Assembly (NCBI RefSeq): GCF_041260155.1
Contig: NC_091930.1
Location: forward strand, 3,259,907-3,323,906
DNA from: Ptychodera flava
Lineage: Eukaryota > Hemichordata > Enteropneusta > Ptychoderidae
Length of the DNA: 64,000 bases
Direction of reading: 5' to 3'
Below the pieces are notes generated by a model. The model saw only the letters and a list, made by a program, of their open reading frames with translations. It had not been told where the DNA came from and searched no databases. Each line of letters starts with the position of its first letter. The stretch's first letter is position 1. Made by a program: the position numbers and the translations under genes. Below, in pieces: positions 23,349-34,044 of the stretch.

Positions 23349-24796
23349 TACATTGGATGAAAACAAGGACAGAGCCGTTAATATTTTTGTAACAGGTGGC
23401 GCTGGTGTAGGGAAATCTCTTCTTCTCAAATCATTGTATCAAGTACTTTTAAAATATCTTTCAAATCTTCCTGGTGAAAATCCTGACAACATACACTTAT
23501 TACTAGTTGCACCTACTGGAAAAGCTGCTTACAACATTAAGGTACTACAATTCATTCAGCTTTTCAAATTCCTGCATCCCAAGATTTCATTATAGACCAC
23601 TGACATCAGAAAGACTTAATACTCTACAAGCAAAATACAGGAACTTAAAAGTCATATTCATAGATGAAATCTCCATGGTTGGTAATGGTATGTTAAATTA
23701 TATCAATCTCAGACTACAACAGATAATGGCCAACAATAAAATCTTTGGTGGTGTCAGCGTTGTTAGCTTTGGCGACTTATATCAATTAAAACCTGTCTTT
23801 GATGGTTGGATATTTAACGACCTTCAACATGATTATGGGCCATTGGCTGTCAACATCTGGAAAGACCTGTTCAAAATGTTTGAATTAACAGATATTATGA
23901 GGCAAAAAGATGACCAGAATTTTGCTAAATTACTCAACCGTATACGTGAGGGAAAGCATACATCTCATGACATAAAAGTTCTGCAAACTCGAATAGTCAG
24001 TGTTGATAAAAAAACTTCATCTATTGATGAGTCGACAGTACATCTTTATTGCGAGAACAGACTTGTTGATGACCACAATGCAATAGCATATGACAGACTT
24101 ACAGGAATAAAAACATGTATACCTGCTACTGATACAGTCATTGGCGATGTCTCTGAGATCATAAAACACAAAACATTAGGTATTGTTGTCATGCTTCCTG
24201 CTCAAAAAACAATGGGGTTAGTTTCTAAATTATCAATTGGAACAAATCAGCGTATTGAGCTTTGCATTAATCTGTCTGTAAATGATGGATTGATAAATGG
24301 TACTCCAGGAGTAATCAAATACATCGATGGACCTGATTTGCATCATGTTACTATTCTATGGATTTTATTTGATGACGATAGTGTTGGCAAAAACCTGCGA
24401 CGTGAAAAACGGCATTTAATACATGACAAAGTATCTCACAGATGGACGCCAGTTTTACAGATATCACGGCAATTTAGAGTGGGAAGACACAAAAATGCAG
24501 AAGTTGTGAGAAAACAATTTCCACTCAGACCAGCTAGTGCCAAAACAATACATCGTTGTCAAGGTGATACACTTAACAATGTGGTTGTGGACTTCAGTAC
24601 AGCAAGCAAGAGAAATCAGTGTCATGTACACTATGTTGCTTTAAGCAGAGTGACTAGACTTAGTGGTCTCAACATAACCACATTACAAGAAAATCAAATA
24701 TCAGTTAGCACTGATGTTACACAAGAGATGCAACGCATGAGAACCCATTCCATGCTACAACTCTGTTTCACATTACCATATATTATATCGAACAGA
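23349..24796 (+). CDS. Helentron Pif1-like superfamily 1B helicase (frameshifted)
   Basis: The Walker A motif GGAGVGKS is at 23395-23418 and Walker B FIDEIS at 23657-23674. Downstream are FGDLYQLKPV, TIHRCQGDTL and YVALSRV, which match the conserved helicase motifs of Pif1/RecD-type enzymes. Walker A lies in one frame and the rest in another (open 23507-24940), so at least one frame change falls near 23.54-23.59 kb, with another around 23.31-23.38 kb at the junction with Rep. In active elements this domain unwinds DNA as a C-terminal fusion to Rep. Confidence 0.88.
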
Positions 24797-25436
24797 TTCA
24801 TTATTACTTATCAAAATGTGAGATCTCTTCATTGCCATTTTCAAGATGTTGCTAGTGATTTCAGCTTAACTTCAGCTGATGTACTAATTTGCAGTGAATC
24901 AAGACTACAAACGGCGATCACAATGATGACTTCAAAATAGCAGACTTCAACCTTTCAGACAGGATGATAAAAACCGTCAAAACAACACCAGACCATATCA
25001 TGGTATGGTTATGTACAGCAAAGAAAACACTCTTGAAGCTACCCCACAGACACTGCATTGTTTTAATACAGATTTCGTAATTGCAATACACAAAACAACA
25101 TTTGGTTTAGTTCAAATTGTTGGTGTTTACAATCCACCATCATCACCTACATCAAACTTACAACATGCTCTCCTTCAGCTCATCCATACACTTGAGTACA
25201 ATCTACCAACCGTGATCATTGGTGATTTCAATGTTGACTTACAAAAGCAAACACAATCTACAAGACAACTATCTGAACTTATGACAAAGCACTTCAACTA
25301 CACACAAGTTATTGAGGAGTCAACAACAGACTATGGATCATGCCTTGATCACATTTACACTAACATCCATTGCATGCAAAGTGGTGTACTTGAGTCATAC
25401 TATAGTGACCACAAACCAATTTGGATTGCATTGTAA
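24797..25436 (+). CDS. Helentron apurinic-type endonuclease domain
   Basis: The start of the domain (ITYQNVRSL, then DVLICSESRL) is in the helicase frame, and the rest is in another frame open to 25436. Motifs are VGVYNPPSSP, GDFNVD at 25221-25238 with the catalytic Asp and Asn, LDHIYTN, and SDHKPIW at 25404-25424 with the catalytic Asp and His. These define the exonuclease-endonuclease-phosphatase fold also found in LINE endonucleases. Position directly after the Pif1 helicase is typical of Helentrons. A chance LINE fragment is less likely because no reverse transcriptase follows. Confidence 0.82.
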
Positions 25437-25450
25437 AATAGAATTAAATC

Positions 25451-26270
25451 AAAAACTGCAGTCATACTAATTACTGCCCGTGACTACCCGTAGCTGCCTG
25501 AGAACTGCCCGAGGAAAAAGTGGGACAAACAGGTTCAGTTTATTTGATGCCCAGCCAACCCAAAATATCACTGATTTACTCCTCTCTATACATACATATA
25601 CATGTCAATTTGTTGCACCATACAATACATATGCCCATGCCATAACAAATTCATTTCAAGTATTTGATAACAATGCAACTGTAAAGAAAAAAATTGAAAG
25701 ATTTCTGCAGTGATGTCAATTACACTTAAGGATTACTCAGCAAGGGCACTTTGCAAGACCAGTACTGGTTAGCCACTTTCATACAGAGGAATTTCTCCTT
25801 ACTACTCTTACACAAAAACACTCCATTATTTCTCCGTACTACTCATACTAACTCTCTATTGCTATTTAAACTATGTCCTTCTCAATGGCTCATTTTAATC
25901 TATTTTCTTGAAAGATTTATCAAAAATAGCCATGTTGTTTATCTTTTACTTGAGTTCTTAAAAATAAAAATGGTTTTCTGAAAGAATGCGTATATGGCTT
26001 TCATTACTTTATGGTGATATCACTTTGGCCTATACAGTGTGAAGCACTGTACCAATCAATTGCACTTGTTATGTAAATGCTGATACAATGCCAGAAGCCA
26101 AAGACATTCAGCATTTTTTCCACCGAATTCATATTTGTAAATAAAAAGGCCGTTGTCATTGGTCTGTCATGATTATGTCCATGATCTTGATCATCACAGC
26201 TTAAAAAACTTTAAACTATTGGCAAAAGTTTAAATTTACAGACAAATGCAATATCTATGAAAACACGTGA
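25451..26270. other. Right flank of the Helentron, no gene recognised
   Basis: A short open frame (25480-25713) continues in the style of the endonuclease but matches nothing definite. At 26262-26273 is ACACGTGAGCA, half of the CACGTG hairpin seen at 2.42 kb, which may mark the right border of inserted DNA. After it, fragments of the RING upstream sequence resume near 26.33 kb. Confidence 0.45.
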
Positions 26271-26329
26271 GCATTTTCAGTTCATGTCTGGTCGAGTAAA
26301 GGTAGTTGTATTCCGTCTACAGGCATTTA

Positions 26330-26519
26330 GATAGAGTGAATGTTACAGCATTGTCTATAGGATGCTACTCTTGTGAACACATACGAGGCCAGCGAGGCCA
26401 CTAACACTTACGGGAAGGACAGGTATCTTTAAAATATTTTTATCAACACATCATTTACTTTGAACAGTGAACTGTTTTTCGCTTTCAGTTGAATTTACAT
26501 TTCCAATCTCACTCTGCGC
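26330..26519 (-). other. Fragments of RING copy 1 upstream sequence
   Basis: 26330-26385 (GTCTATAGGATG, CTACTCTTGTG) matches about 40650-40715. 26455-26519 (ACTTTGAACAGTGAACTG, ATTTCCAATCTCACT) matches about 41025-41079. The match continues at 29816-29851 across an inserted element. This links the left-edge RING copy to upstream sequence 24-30 kb away and shows how far insertions have stretched the locus. Confidence 0.6.
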
Positions 26520-27740
26520 CCCGGGGGGGGGGGAGGGTATCCCATAGAAAGGTGAAACGGGTATGTGCCGCCCGAATAGGTCACTTTTTCGCGGAAAAAA
26601 TCCCTAAATATGGGTCGACTTTTCATTTGAAAAATCCCTAAACATGGATCGGAAACACAGCGAACGTCTCTAATTTTTTACATTGATTAGAATAACGGTA
26701 TAAAATCATCAACCCATCCATCGGGCCGGCCGCGCCGACCGTGAGATTGGCGATGCGCGTATGCGGTGATGTGGTGACTTGACTCTCGATGGGGAATCTT
26801 CTCAGCAATGACATGACCCAGGTTGACCCCACTAAAAGACTGTTACTTAGCAACCAATGTCGTCAGTTCCTGTGCGTCTTGATCCTTGAAAGTTATCTGC
26901 CAGGGCGGGGTTTGGTGTTTAAGATGCCGCGGGAGGTGTTACTTGTGGCATTCACAAATTTGAGGTTAGGGTTCCATTTATTTTTCAGAAAATCCCCATA
27001 GTTTTAGTTATAATAAACCCCCAGAAATAAACCTCGATCTTTTATTCAAATGTTACAAAACAGTACGAAGCTGTGAATGATATCGGAATTTGATTTATTC
27101 ATATGTTGTCGTCTGCATGGCTTTCTTGGCATGGCTTCCCGTCACACATAGCCGGAAAGGTGAAATGTGCTGTGCCAAGCGAGCTCAGAGGATATACTGT
27201 GCAGTTTGTGATTTTGCATATTCTCAAAAATGATTCAGGCTACACAGTGAAAATCCATTTCTGTTTTTTGACTGGTGGAAATGTGGGCTTATAGCACAGT
27301 GGCAATAAAGACATTGCATGCATGATAATTAAGGGACTGGTCAGTTTCTTCGGCCTAGGGGGCGGGGGGCCGGTGGATTCATGGGGGGGGTCACCCTTTT
27401 TTTGATTTGGTGATAGGGGTCACTATGTTTTTGAAATGCCAAATAGGGATCAGTGTGTTTTTGGATTTTGACACGGCCTCATAATTGCGTAAAATGCATC
27501 GCGTCAGCCACAAATTTCATCATTCAGTTGCATTTTTTGGCCCGCCCTTCGGGCGCGCAACTTTAATTATCAGACGTAATTTTCAGCACACCTAACTAAA
27601 TAAATATATCAGACATACATATATCAGAGATATATCATATCTGTATGTTCAATATTTTTCAGTAGGCTCTTTGAGTGCATTACTTCATTAATGTATCAGA
27701 CATTTTTCAGCACGCCCTTCCAGCTTATGACTTAAATATA

Positions 27741-28765
27741 TAAGGCCAGGAAGAAAAAATAAATTGTTCATCGGAATCGCCGCTTCTACTTTGGCATATT
27801 TGGAAATTTTTTTTTTTTTTTTGATCACGGCAAATTCTTACTTCCGCATTACAAATATTTTTAGTACTGCCGCTGGTGGCGCCCTACACTGTGTCGGGTT
27901 TTCGTGGGCACGGGATTTTGAATGAGACTTCATACGTGTTCGGACTTAGTTGACGCCAACACGTTGTTGTGACGTCTGAATTTGGCGAATCACGACGCAA
28001 AGTGGGTCGATATGGCCAGAAATTTGCTCGTTTTGTAAAGGTTAGTACATGTCAGATCATGAGTATTAATTTGATTGCCAACATTCGACGTGATGGCCAA
28101 CAGTTAGTTCCAGAGACGCTACTTAGTGTTTGTCCTTATATTACGTTCGGCGATTTGTTCAACAAGATCGTGACAGCAGATGGACGGTGCATCCGATTGA
28201 ATGAAAATTGCATCGAAAGTATAAAAATTTACGGCAATGACAAAACACATGGTTGCGTCGATGTTAAAGTACGATCTGAATGATGACTATATAACTTCAC
28301 TCCGATCACAGTACAGTGTTGTTAGACCATTGTGTAAAATGTGTATATATAGACAGTGGTAAAGAGGCCAAAACATGGGGCCAAAGTAAAATGAAAAAAC
28401 TCAGATGCTAGGTCCCACCAGGACAATATTAAAGGACAATACTGAATTGTTGAATTTCAGTGATTTGCTGTTCATTTTAATTTTATTCTGAGAGAATGTT
28501 GAAATGCTCAGAATATGTTGTGCAAACACTAACTGTGAATGTAATGGCCTATGTTATTGTTGGGAAATATAGTATTGAATTCAGTTACCATATTTCTGGT
28601 AAAAAGGGAAACAATTATCATGTCTTGTCTGCATCTTTGCAAAAATGCCAGAGAACCGCGTTTACCTTCGGCCTAAAAAAAAAAAAAAAAAAAATTTTCG
28701 CTCGCCGCTCCTGGGACTTGGTCCAAAAAATCCGATGAACAAGATTTTTTTTTCTCTGGCCTTAT
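27741..28765. mobile_element. Nested TIR element with ATAAGGCCAG ends carrying a 105-codon ORF
   Basis: The left end ATAAGGCCAGGAAGAAAAAA and the inverted right end (ATAAGGCCAGAGAAAAAAAA) both run on to TTGTTCATCGGA, giving inverted repeats of about 33 bp. The flanks are TA-rich (AAATAT / AAAATA). It lies inside the larger hAT-like element. Flanking TACGCCCTTCGGGCG-type words on both sides are in direct orientation and may belong to the host element. Confidence 0.55.
27969..28283 (+). CDS. Unrecognised 104-residue ORF inside a nested element
   Basis: The frame reads like a globular protein, for example PETLLSVCPYITFGDLFNKI and IYGNDKTHGCVDVKVRSE, and its GC content is higher than its surroundings. 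I do not recognise a family. It may be an accessory protein of the element, a captured host exon or a chance frame. No start context or promoter can be judged. Confidence 0.3.
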   Translation: MTSEFGESRRKVGRYGQKFARFVKVSTCQIMSINLIANIRRDGQQLVPETLLSVCPYITFGDLFNKIVTADGRCIRLNENCIESIKIYGNDKTHGCVDVKVRSE

Positions 28766-28934
28766 GAAAAAATATATATCAGAGATATCAGGATGTTTCA
28801 TATTTTTCAGTACGCCCTTCGGGCGTCGTACTTTAATAAATCAGAGATATATGTCTGCGATATCTTGATGTTTGCTAGGTGAAAGTGTACCATTATGAAA
28901 TCTGCAGTGCATATGAAAAGTATGACCAATTCAT

Positions 28935-29200
28935 GACAAGTTCTTTTGTTTTGTTGTATGTGAGTCACGTCTAAGACACACAACAAAAGTACTGTTTCAC
29001 TCCAATGAACTAGTCAAATGTCACCTCAGATGCCACCAGAGAACACCATTTCCAGTCCAAAATTTCATTTCGCCTTGCGAGAGGGGGGAAATCCCCCTCT
29101 CGTCCCCCCCCTCTCGGCCGCTTCGCTCCCTCGCAGTCCACCCGTCCACTTTCTTAAATTACCTGGCTACTTTTAAATATAAGGACAACATTTTCTGAGT
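28935..29200. repeat. Dispersed ~265 bp repeat, inverted copy at 55.34-55.62 kb
   Basis: Both copies contain GACACACAACAAAAGTACT, CCACCAGAGAA, AAATTTCATTTCGCCTTGCG, a run of GAGAGGGGGG/CCCCCTCTCG and a CGCTTCGCTCCCTCGCAGTC block. The copies lie inside two different larger elements, so this is a separate mobile repeat that inserted into both or was copied between them. Confidence 0.65.
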
Positions 29201-29852
29201 ATAAGTTACATGAGCCTCTGAATGTGAGCACATATGTACGTTTTAACCATATAAATGATAAAGTGGTGCCACACGCAAATGTGGTCGCCCTATGTGAATT
29301 TTCAAACAGACAGTGAAACCAGTGCATAAACCTATAAGAATTTTACAGACCGACGTGTGTCCATCCAATAGATTTCATGGGACGGAATGTACTTCACTGA
29401 GACAAGGTATTCTCTATTTTCAGTGTAATCTGTGAAGTATTGGAAAATTGAAGGAAATTTAAGATTAACTTAAACTATGTAAAAATTCCTGGCTGATTGG
29501 TAACAAATTATTGTTTTCATGACAGTGCTAGGTAATATCACTTTATTGGTAGAAATAAAATAATTATCTGAAATTATTGGAAATATTTGAACTTGAACAA
29601 ATTCAATGACATTGCAGCTCACGGCCCTTTAATACTTTTGTTTGCTAGTATTCTACTTGACAACTGGTCGGCTTATTTTCTTTTTTGATCGCTGCATTAT
29701 TCCCTAACTATGGGTCTGATTTTGACAAAAAGTCCCTAACAATGAGTCTGTTTTTTGACAATACACTTGGGCCACACACCCCCGTATGAAAATTTGAGAG
29801 TACCTCCCCCCCGGGCTCAGCGCGAGCTAATGGGATCAGTCTTAGTGTGATT

Positions 29853-30613
29853 TAAGGTAGAATGCGCCTCAGGGACAGATATTCAGACTTTAAAATTTTT
29901 ATAATTTTTTTCTGATATACCATGTGTGGGGGTTCATTTTAGAGCTCTTGGCGTAAGAAAACTTTGCACTGTTTTAGTTTTTCGAACTTCGAAAATTTTA
30001 TCTTTCTCCGTAGTTATAGCACATATTATTATGGATGGCGGCCATTTTGAATTTCAAATATCAGTAAATCTTTGGTCATTTGTTTCTCTCTTACTAAAAT
30101 TTGCATGGCGACCCCTGATATTTATTCTTGATTTTAAAAGAGAATGATTGAAGTATTCCTTTAGGAAATTTGGAGCAAAAGTTTAAGTCCTTCACTTTCG
30201 AGCATTCTCGCTAGCCAGAGCAATAATTTCCGCTCTGCCGACCTACGCAAATATCAAGCCCTGGCAGATGACGCCGGGAAACAGGGGAAGTATGGATGGG
30301 GGTTAATTAATTATTCATGAGAACATATCATCAGAATTAGCCAATCACGGACCGTTTAAAAGTCATGTCAGGTCGTACACAACAGACAAGCTCCTCAATG
30401 TCTGTGCACATAATCGAACTGTCAGGGTCTGAGATCCTCTGGTTCCGTTGCATCTCTTCCATTATATGTTGCATTAAATCCGACAGCTTTCAAAATTTTG
30501 ATAGTTTTTCTGTCATGATTGAGAGCGACGGCGACACCACGTGAATACTATGGCTTCAAGGAATACTTGCCATAATTTCCTTACGTGAACGAAATGTTGT
30601 AGGCGCATTCCAC
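29853..30613 (+). mobile_element. GCGCCTC-family MITE-like repeat, copy D
   Basis: The left end GGTAGAATGCGCCTCAGGGA and the right end AGGCGCATTCCAC are inverted matches. The left 340 bases follow copy B closely (GATGGCGGCCATTTTGAATT, GCATGGCGACCCCTGATAT). Sequence from about 30.2 to 30.6 kb has no counterpart in copy B and may be a further insertion. The left end abuts RING upstream sequence at the ATTTA that the sister locus shows uninterrupted near 41.11 kb. Confidence 0.6.
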
Positions 30614-31570
30614 TTTTTGTCTGACGCCTCCAAATAGAATTCTCTAGCCCACATAAATGACAAAATCGGCCGATTTAAGGTAGTTCGAGGGTAAAGCAAG
30701 CTACTATAAGAGTGGTCCTCACGTATCGAAATCCATGTTTCTTAAAAATATACGAATTTCGCATGTTTCTGAGAAAAATATGCAGCAAATAATCGGGAAG
30801 TTCTAGACCTCTCTATTCACACGTGAGCACGGATGCGCGTACGCCACTGCACGACGCATCAGAGGAACACGTAATTGCGTGTAACTAAACCTCTCTATTA
30901 TGAATCTGAGTGGTCACCGAAATGAAGGGAGTATCCGCAGTTATTGTCGTCATAGATCAAATGAACAAAAAAACGCCAGTCCAGTGACATTCTAATGTCA
31001 GCAATCTTAAATTCACCTACCAGAAATGTTTCAGTTGTCGGGACTCCAGCTTCGTCGACACTCGCTGCTATCTATGCATATGTGTGGCCCAAAATGAACC
31101 AACGATTTTAATGAGCACGCTACACGACCGGTCGTACGACTCAATTTTCGTCGTGGGTTTTTAGTATTATGCGCCGCTCGAGTTGGTCATGACCGATTTG
31201 AACACGCATGCGTGTCATGGTAATTCCCACCTATCTTCTCCAGCCGGATATGTTGTCATTCTTTTCGATACCAGAAAATGGACGAATTTTCACTGACTTT
31301 TCTTTCAGAAACCTTCAGTGGCGTTGTACCGGTCGCAGGTCGTGCGTGGCTTTCAGTAGAGATTTTTTTGCATGTTCCTTCATTACCAGCTGGCATTTCT
31401 TCTCCACGAATGGTTGTTGGTCGCAGCTTTATATAAATATGGATATAAAGTTACATGATACAAAGTTGAATCTTCTTGTATTTCTCCACTGCTTCTGCTA
31501 CTATCGTCGCCAGTTTCCTCTTCGCAATCCGCAATAGCGGATGTAGCGCATGAGTACAGCTGGCAGTGGC
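30614..31570. other. No gene recognised
   Basis: A plus-strand frame of 109 codons (31208-31537) lies here without recognisable features, and the opposite strand is also partly open. Nothing further can be supported. Confidence 0.4.
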
Positions 31571-31579
31571 AATGTTTAT

Positions 31580-33226
31580 GGGTGTCTGTAAATGTGGTAA
31601 CTAGCCATAACGATCAGTAACGACCAGAAACGAGCAGTAATGAGCAATAACGACCTAGAACTGGACAGAACGAGCCGATAACGATCCGTAACGAGCCAAA
31701 AAAATTTGATCTGTCGCTAAGTTAAACTACAAGTGCAGTTCCCGCCAAGCTTAGAAATCACGCCCTCTATTACGTTTGGTATTGCCAAAAAATTGTGCAA
31801 CACTGCTCATATAGTAAGCAATAACGAGCTAGAAATAGAAAGTATGACCAATAACGAGCAATAAAGAGCAAAATAAAAATGATCTGTCCATAAATTGAAC
31901 TACAACTGCACTTCCCGCCTGTCCTTGAAATCCCGTCCTCTATGACATGCTTTGTACAATCTCGAAACCTCTGCTGCAGTGCTCAGTAAACACGTGGCGT
32001 ACAAGTGAAGCCTGATAAACATTTCTTGAATAAAAAGAAAAATTCACATTTATTTATGTATTGTTGATAAAAAAAGACAGCTCATAAACTTGAGCGCGAG
32101 TAGTATCCGTTTTGCATTCATGAAACCACATTTGCCAGAACTCTGACCCTTCCCCATGATCATGGTAAGGGACTGGAGAGAGATTATGAGGGGAGGGCCC
32201 CATTTTAAAAATTAAATCCGGAGTCTGTTAGGCAAACCATCGATAAATTCCTCGACAAAACAAGTGATATCCCTACATTGATATATGTTTGATAGCTGAT
32301 ATATGTATTTTATAGAAATTTGGAGGTACGAAGTGCGTGTGTGTTCATGAAATATGATTTGGCTCTAATTTTACTCAAGCTGTTGAGCTACTATATGGCA
32401 ATCTATGAGAAAAGCATGGACTCTTTTTGTGATACAATACTGACTATGTCTTTGCATTTGTAAATGTTTGTCAAATACAATGTGGTGTTTGGAAGTGAAG
32501 ATGTGAGATTTAAAAATTGATATGGGAATTCCGGGCGAAAACCTCAACAATCCAGGGATAAACTATAAACAATTTTTCCCTTACAAAACCACAGGGGGAA
32601 AAATCAGTCCCCAGAGGTGGGGAGGGAGGGTTTTTGTGCAACTGTTTACTTTATTTGATTTTATTTTGATTATTTTCAAAGGATAAAGCTATTCTTTAAA
32701 AGGTTCATGGTTTGTTTTTTTGAGCACGTAAATTGATGTGCGTCACTATTTTTCATGGAAACACGTTTGAAGTTCACAATTCACTATTTTTTCCTCAGCG
32801 TCATGTTGAAAAACATCAGCCCTCCCGTCTTATGATTTCTTTTCTGTCCCTCAGCATTAGTAATCCATTGGGGAAAACATCTTTTTTGGGGGGCTCTTTA
32901 TTGCACCTTATTTGCTCGTTCTATCTAGTTCTGGCCCCTTATTGCTCGTTACTGCTTGTTTCCTGTCGTTATTGACTATAATTGCTACGCTGCAGCTCAT
33001 TACTGGCAACGAGCCGCACAATGTCCAAACATGTCGTAGAGGGCGGAATTTCCAGAATTGGCGGGAACTGCCCTTGCAGATTGCTGTATGGACAGATCAT
33101 ATTTTTTGGGCTCGTTATGGCTCGTTATTGGCTCGTTCTGTGTAGTTCTAGGTCGTTATTGCTCGTTACTGCTCGTTTCTGGTCGTTACTGGTCGTTATG
33201 GCTAGTTACTACATTTACAGACACCC
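31580..33226. mobile_element. MULE-like foldback element with long TIRs and 9-bp target duplications
   Basis: Perfect 9-bp direct repeats AATGTTTAT flank the element at 31571-31579 and 33227-33235. Both ends begin GGGTGTCTGTAAATG and stay complementary for about 200 bases or more. The terminal arms contain a degenerate array of AACGAGCARTAACGA-like words. Further inward each side has a second, weaker copy of the same arm (around 31.80-31.97 and 32.88-33.05 kb). Long TIRs with 9-bp duplications are the hallmark of Mutator-like elements. No transposase is visible, so this copy would need one in trans. Perfect duplications suggest fairly recent insertion. Confidence 0.85.
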
Positions 33227-33235
33227 AATGTTTAT

Positions 33236-34040
33236 AGGTCGAAGGTTAGCCCGCTGCGCAGTAGTTACAGTCACCTTGTCAGACAAAAATTGAGAGGAAA
33301 TGGCCCAAGCATAAATCTTTTACAATATATAGTTCAACATGTAATTTACGTATGTGGTAATTGTCATGTATTTTTAGCCCATCTTTTACCAACGTATTCC
33401 GAATCGCCCGGTACTGTGTGATCGGTTGATAGTGTCTATGCTAATAAGCGCTTGGCTGTCTGTCTATGACTGGTATTCTGCTCGTTACAACTTTTTAATC
33501 GAGTGCTCAGTGGCATGAAAAATGATTAACTGTTGTGCAAATTGAGTGCAAAAAATTACTCAAGGAAGAACAAAAACGGAGTTAGTCTTTATCTTTTCCC
33601 CACAGAATAGTTTTTTTCGAAGACAGTGGCTAAATATAGTCAGGCAAGGTACTAATAAAATGATAAAAACTGTCAAAGATAGAAATTATGCTTTGACCTT
33701 TCAAGGATGATTGTTTTATAAGGGATTTCGAGACTCTAATATCGATACAAGACGATACTACACAATGTGGTTTGTATCTTGACATAGCCTAAAATCGCCG
33801 GTTTGGCGGATGGGCGATTTGAGGACTCTTAATTTCCGAAGACGAAACTACTCGACACAAAACGTCTCTTATCTCGACAGCCGGGGTCTGCGAAATCACC
33901 GATATTAACCCGATAAATATCAGCGATTTTGGACTTAAACTATGATCCTAGACGATACTTTGTCAAATCATGGGTAAATATCCAATGTAGATCAGAGATT
34001 TTACCACCCAACAGATCTGACCATCCGACTACCTCTGCCT
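33236..34040. other. No gene; start of a ~110 bp diverged repeat
   Basis: The stretch from about 33.90 to 34.03 kb (GGGTAAATATCCAATGTAGAT, then AACAGATCTG) resembles two units at about 35.86-36.06 kb. The three units were probably neighbours before the next element separated them. Confidence 0.5.
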
Positions 34041-34044
34041 ACTC

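Larger units (their letters stand above)
18350..25450 (+). mobile_element. Helentron (Helitron-like rolling-circle transposon), near complete but frameshifted
   Basis: The element carries, in order on the plus strand, an OTU protease domain, basic 21-residue repeats, a DUF6570-like block, a Rep/HUH nuclease, a Pif1-like helicase and an apurinic-type endonuclease. This set defines the Helentron branch of Helitrons. At least six frame changes separate the modules: within the repeats, before and after the DUF6570-like block, at the Rep-helicase junction, shortly after the Walker A block, and before the endonuclease. The copy is therefore probably dead unless some are introns. Possible borders are weak. 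A small stem (AGGTCCA...TGGACCT) lies near 18355-18386. No 3' hairpin was proven. Limits are approximate. Confidence 0.85.
26520..29815. mobile_element. Non-autonomous hAT-like transposon with 8-bp target duplication and a readable empty site
   Basis: The left end CCCGGGGGGG...AGGGTATC and the right end, read inverted as CCCGGGGGGGAGGTACTC, form G-rich terminal inverted repeats. Just inside both are CCCTAAATATGGGTC / CCCTAACTATGGGTC-type subterminal repeats. The flanks CTCTGCGC (26512-26519) and CTCAGCGC (29816-29823) are an 8-bp duplication with one change, and the uninterrupted sister locus reads CTATGCGC at 41072-41079. An 8-bp duplication supports hAT-type transposition. The interior includes at least one nested element and no transposase. 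Confidence 0.75.

Noticed and set aside
24797-25436. Endonuclease segment as an independent LINE insertion
   Set aside because: It follows the helicase directly with the start of the domain in the helicase frame, and no reverse transcriptase follows, which fits a Helentron.
31208-31537. 109-codon plus-strand frame
   Set aside because: No domain is visible and the opposite strand is equally open in part.
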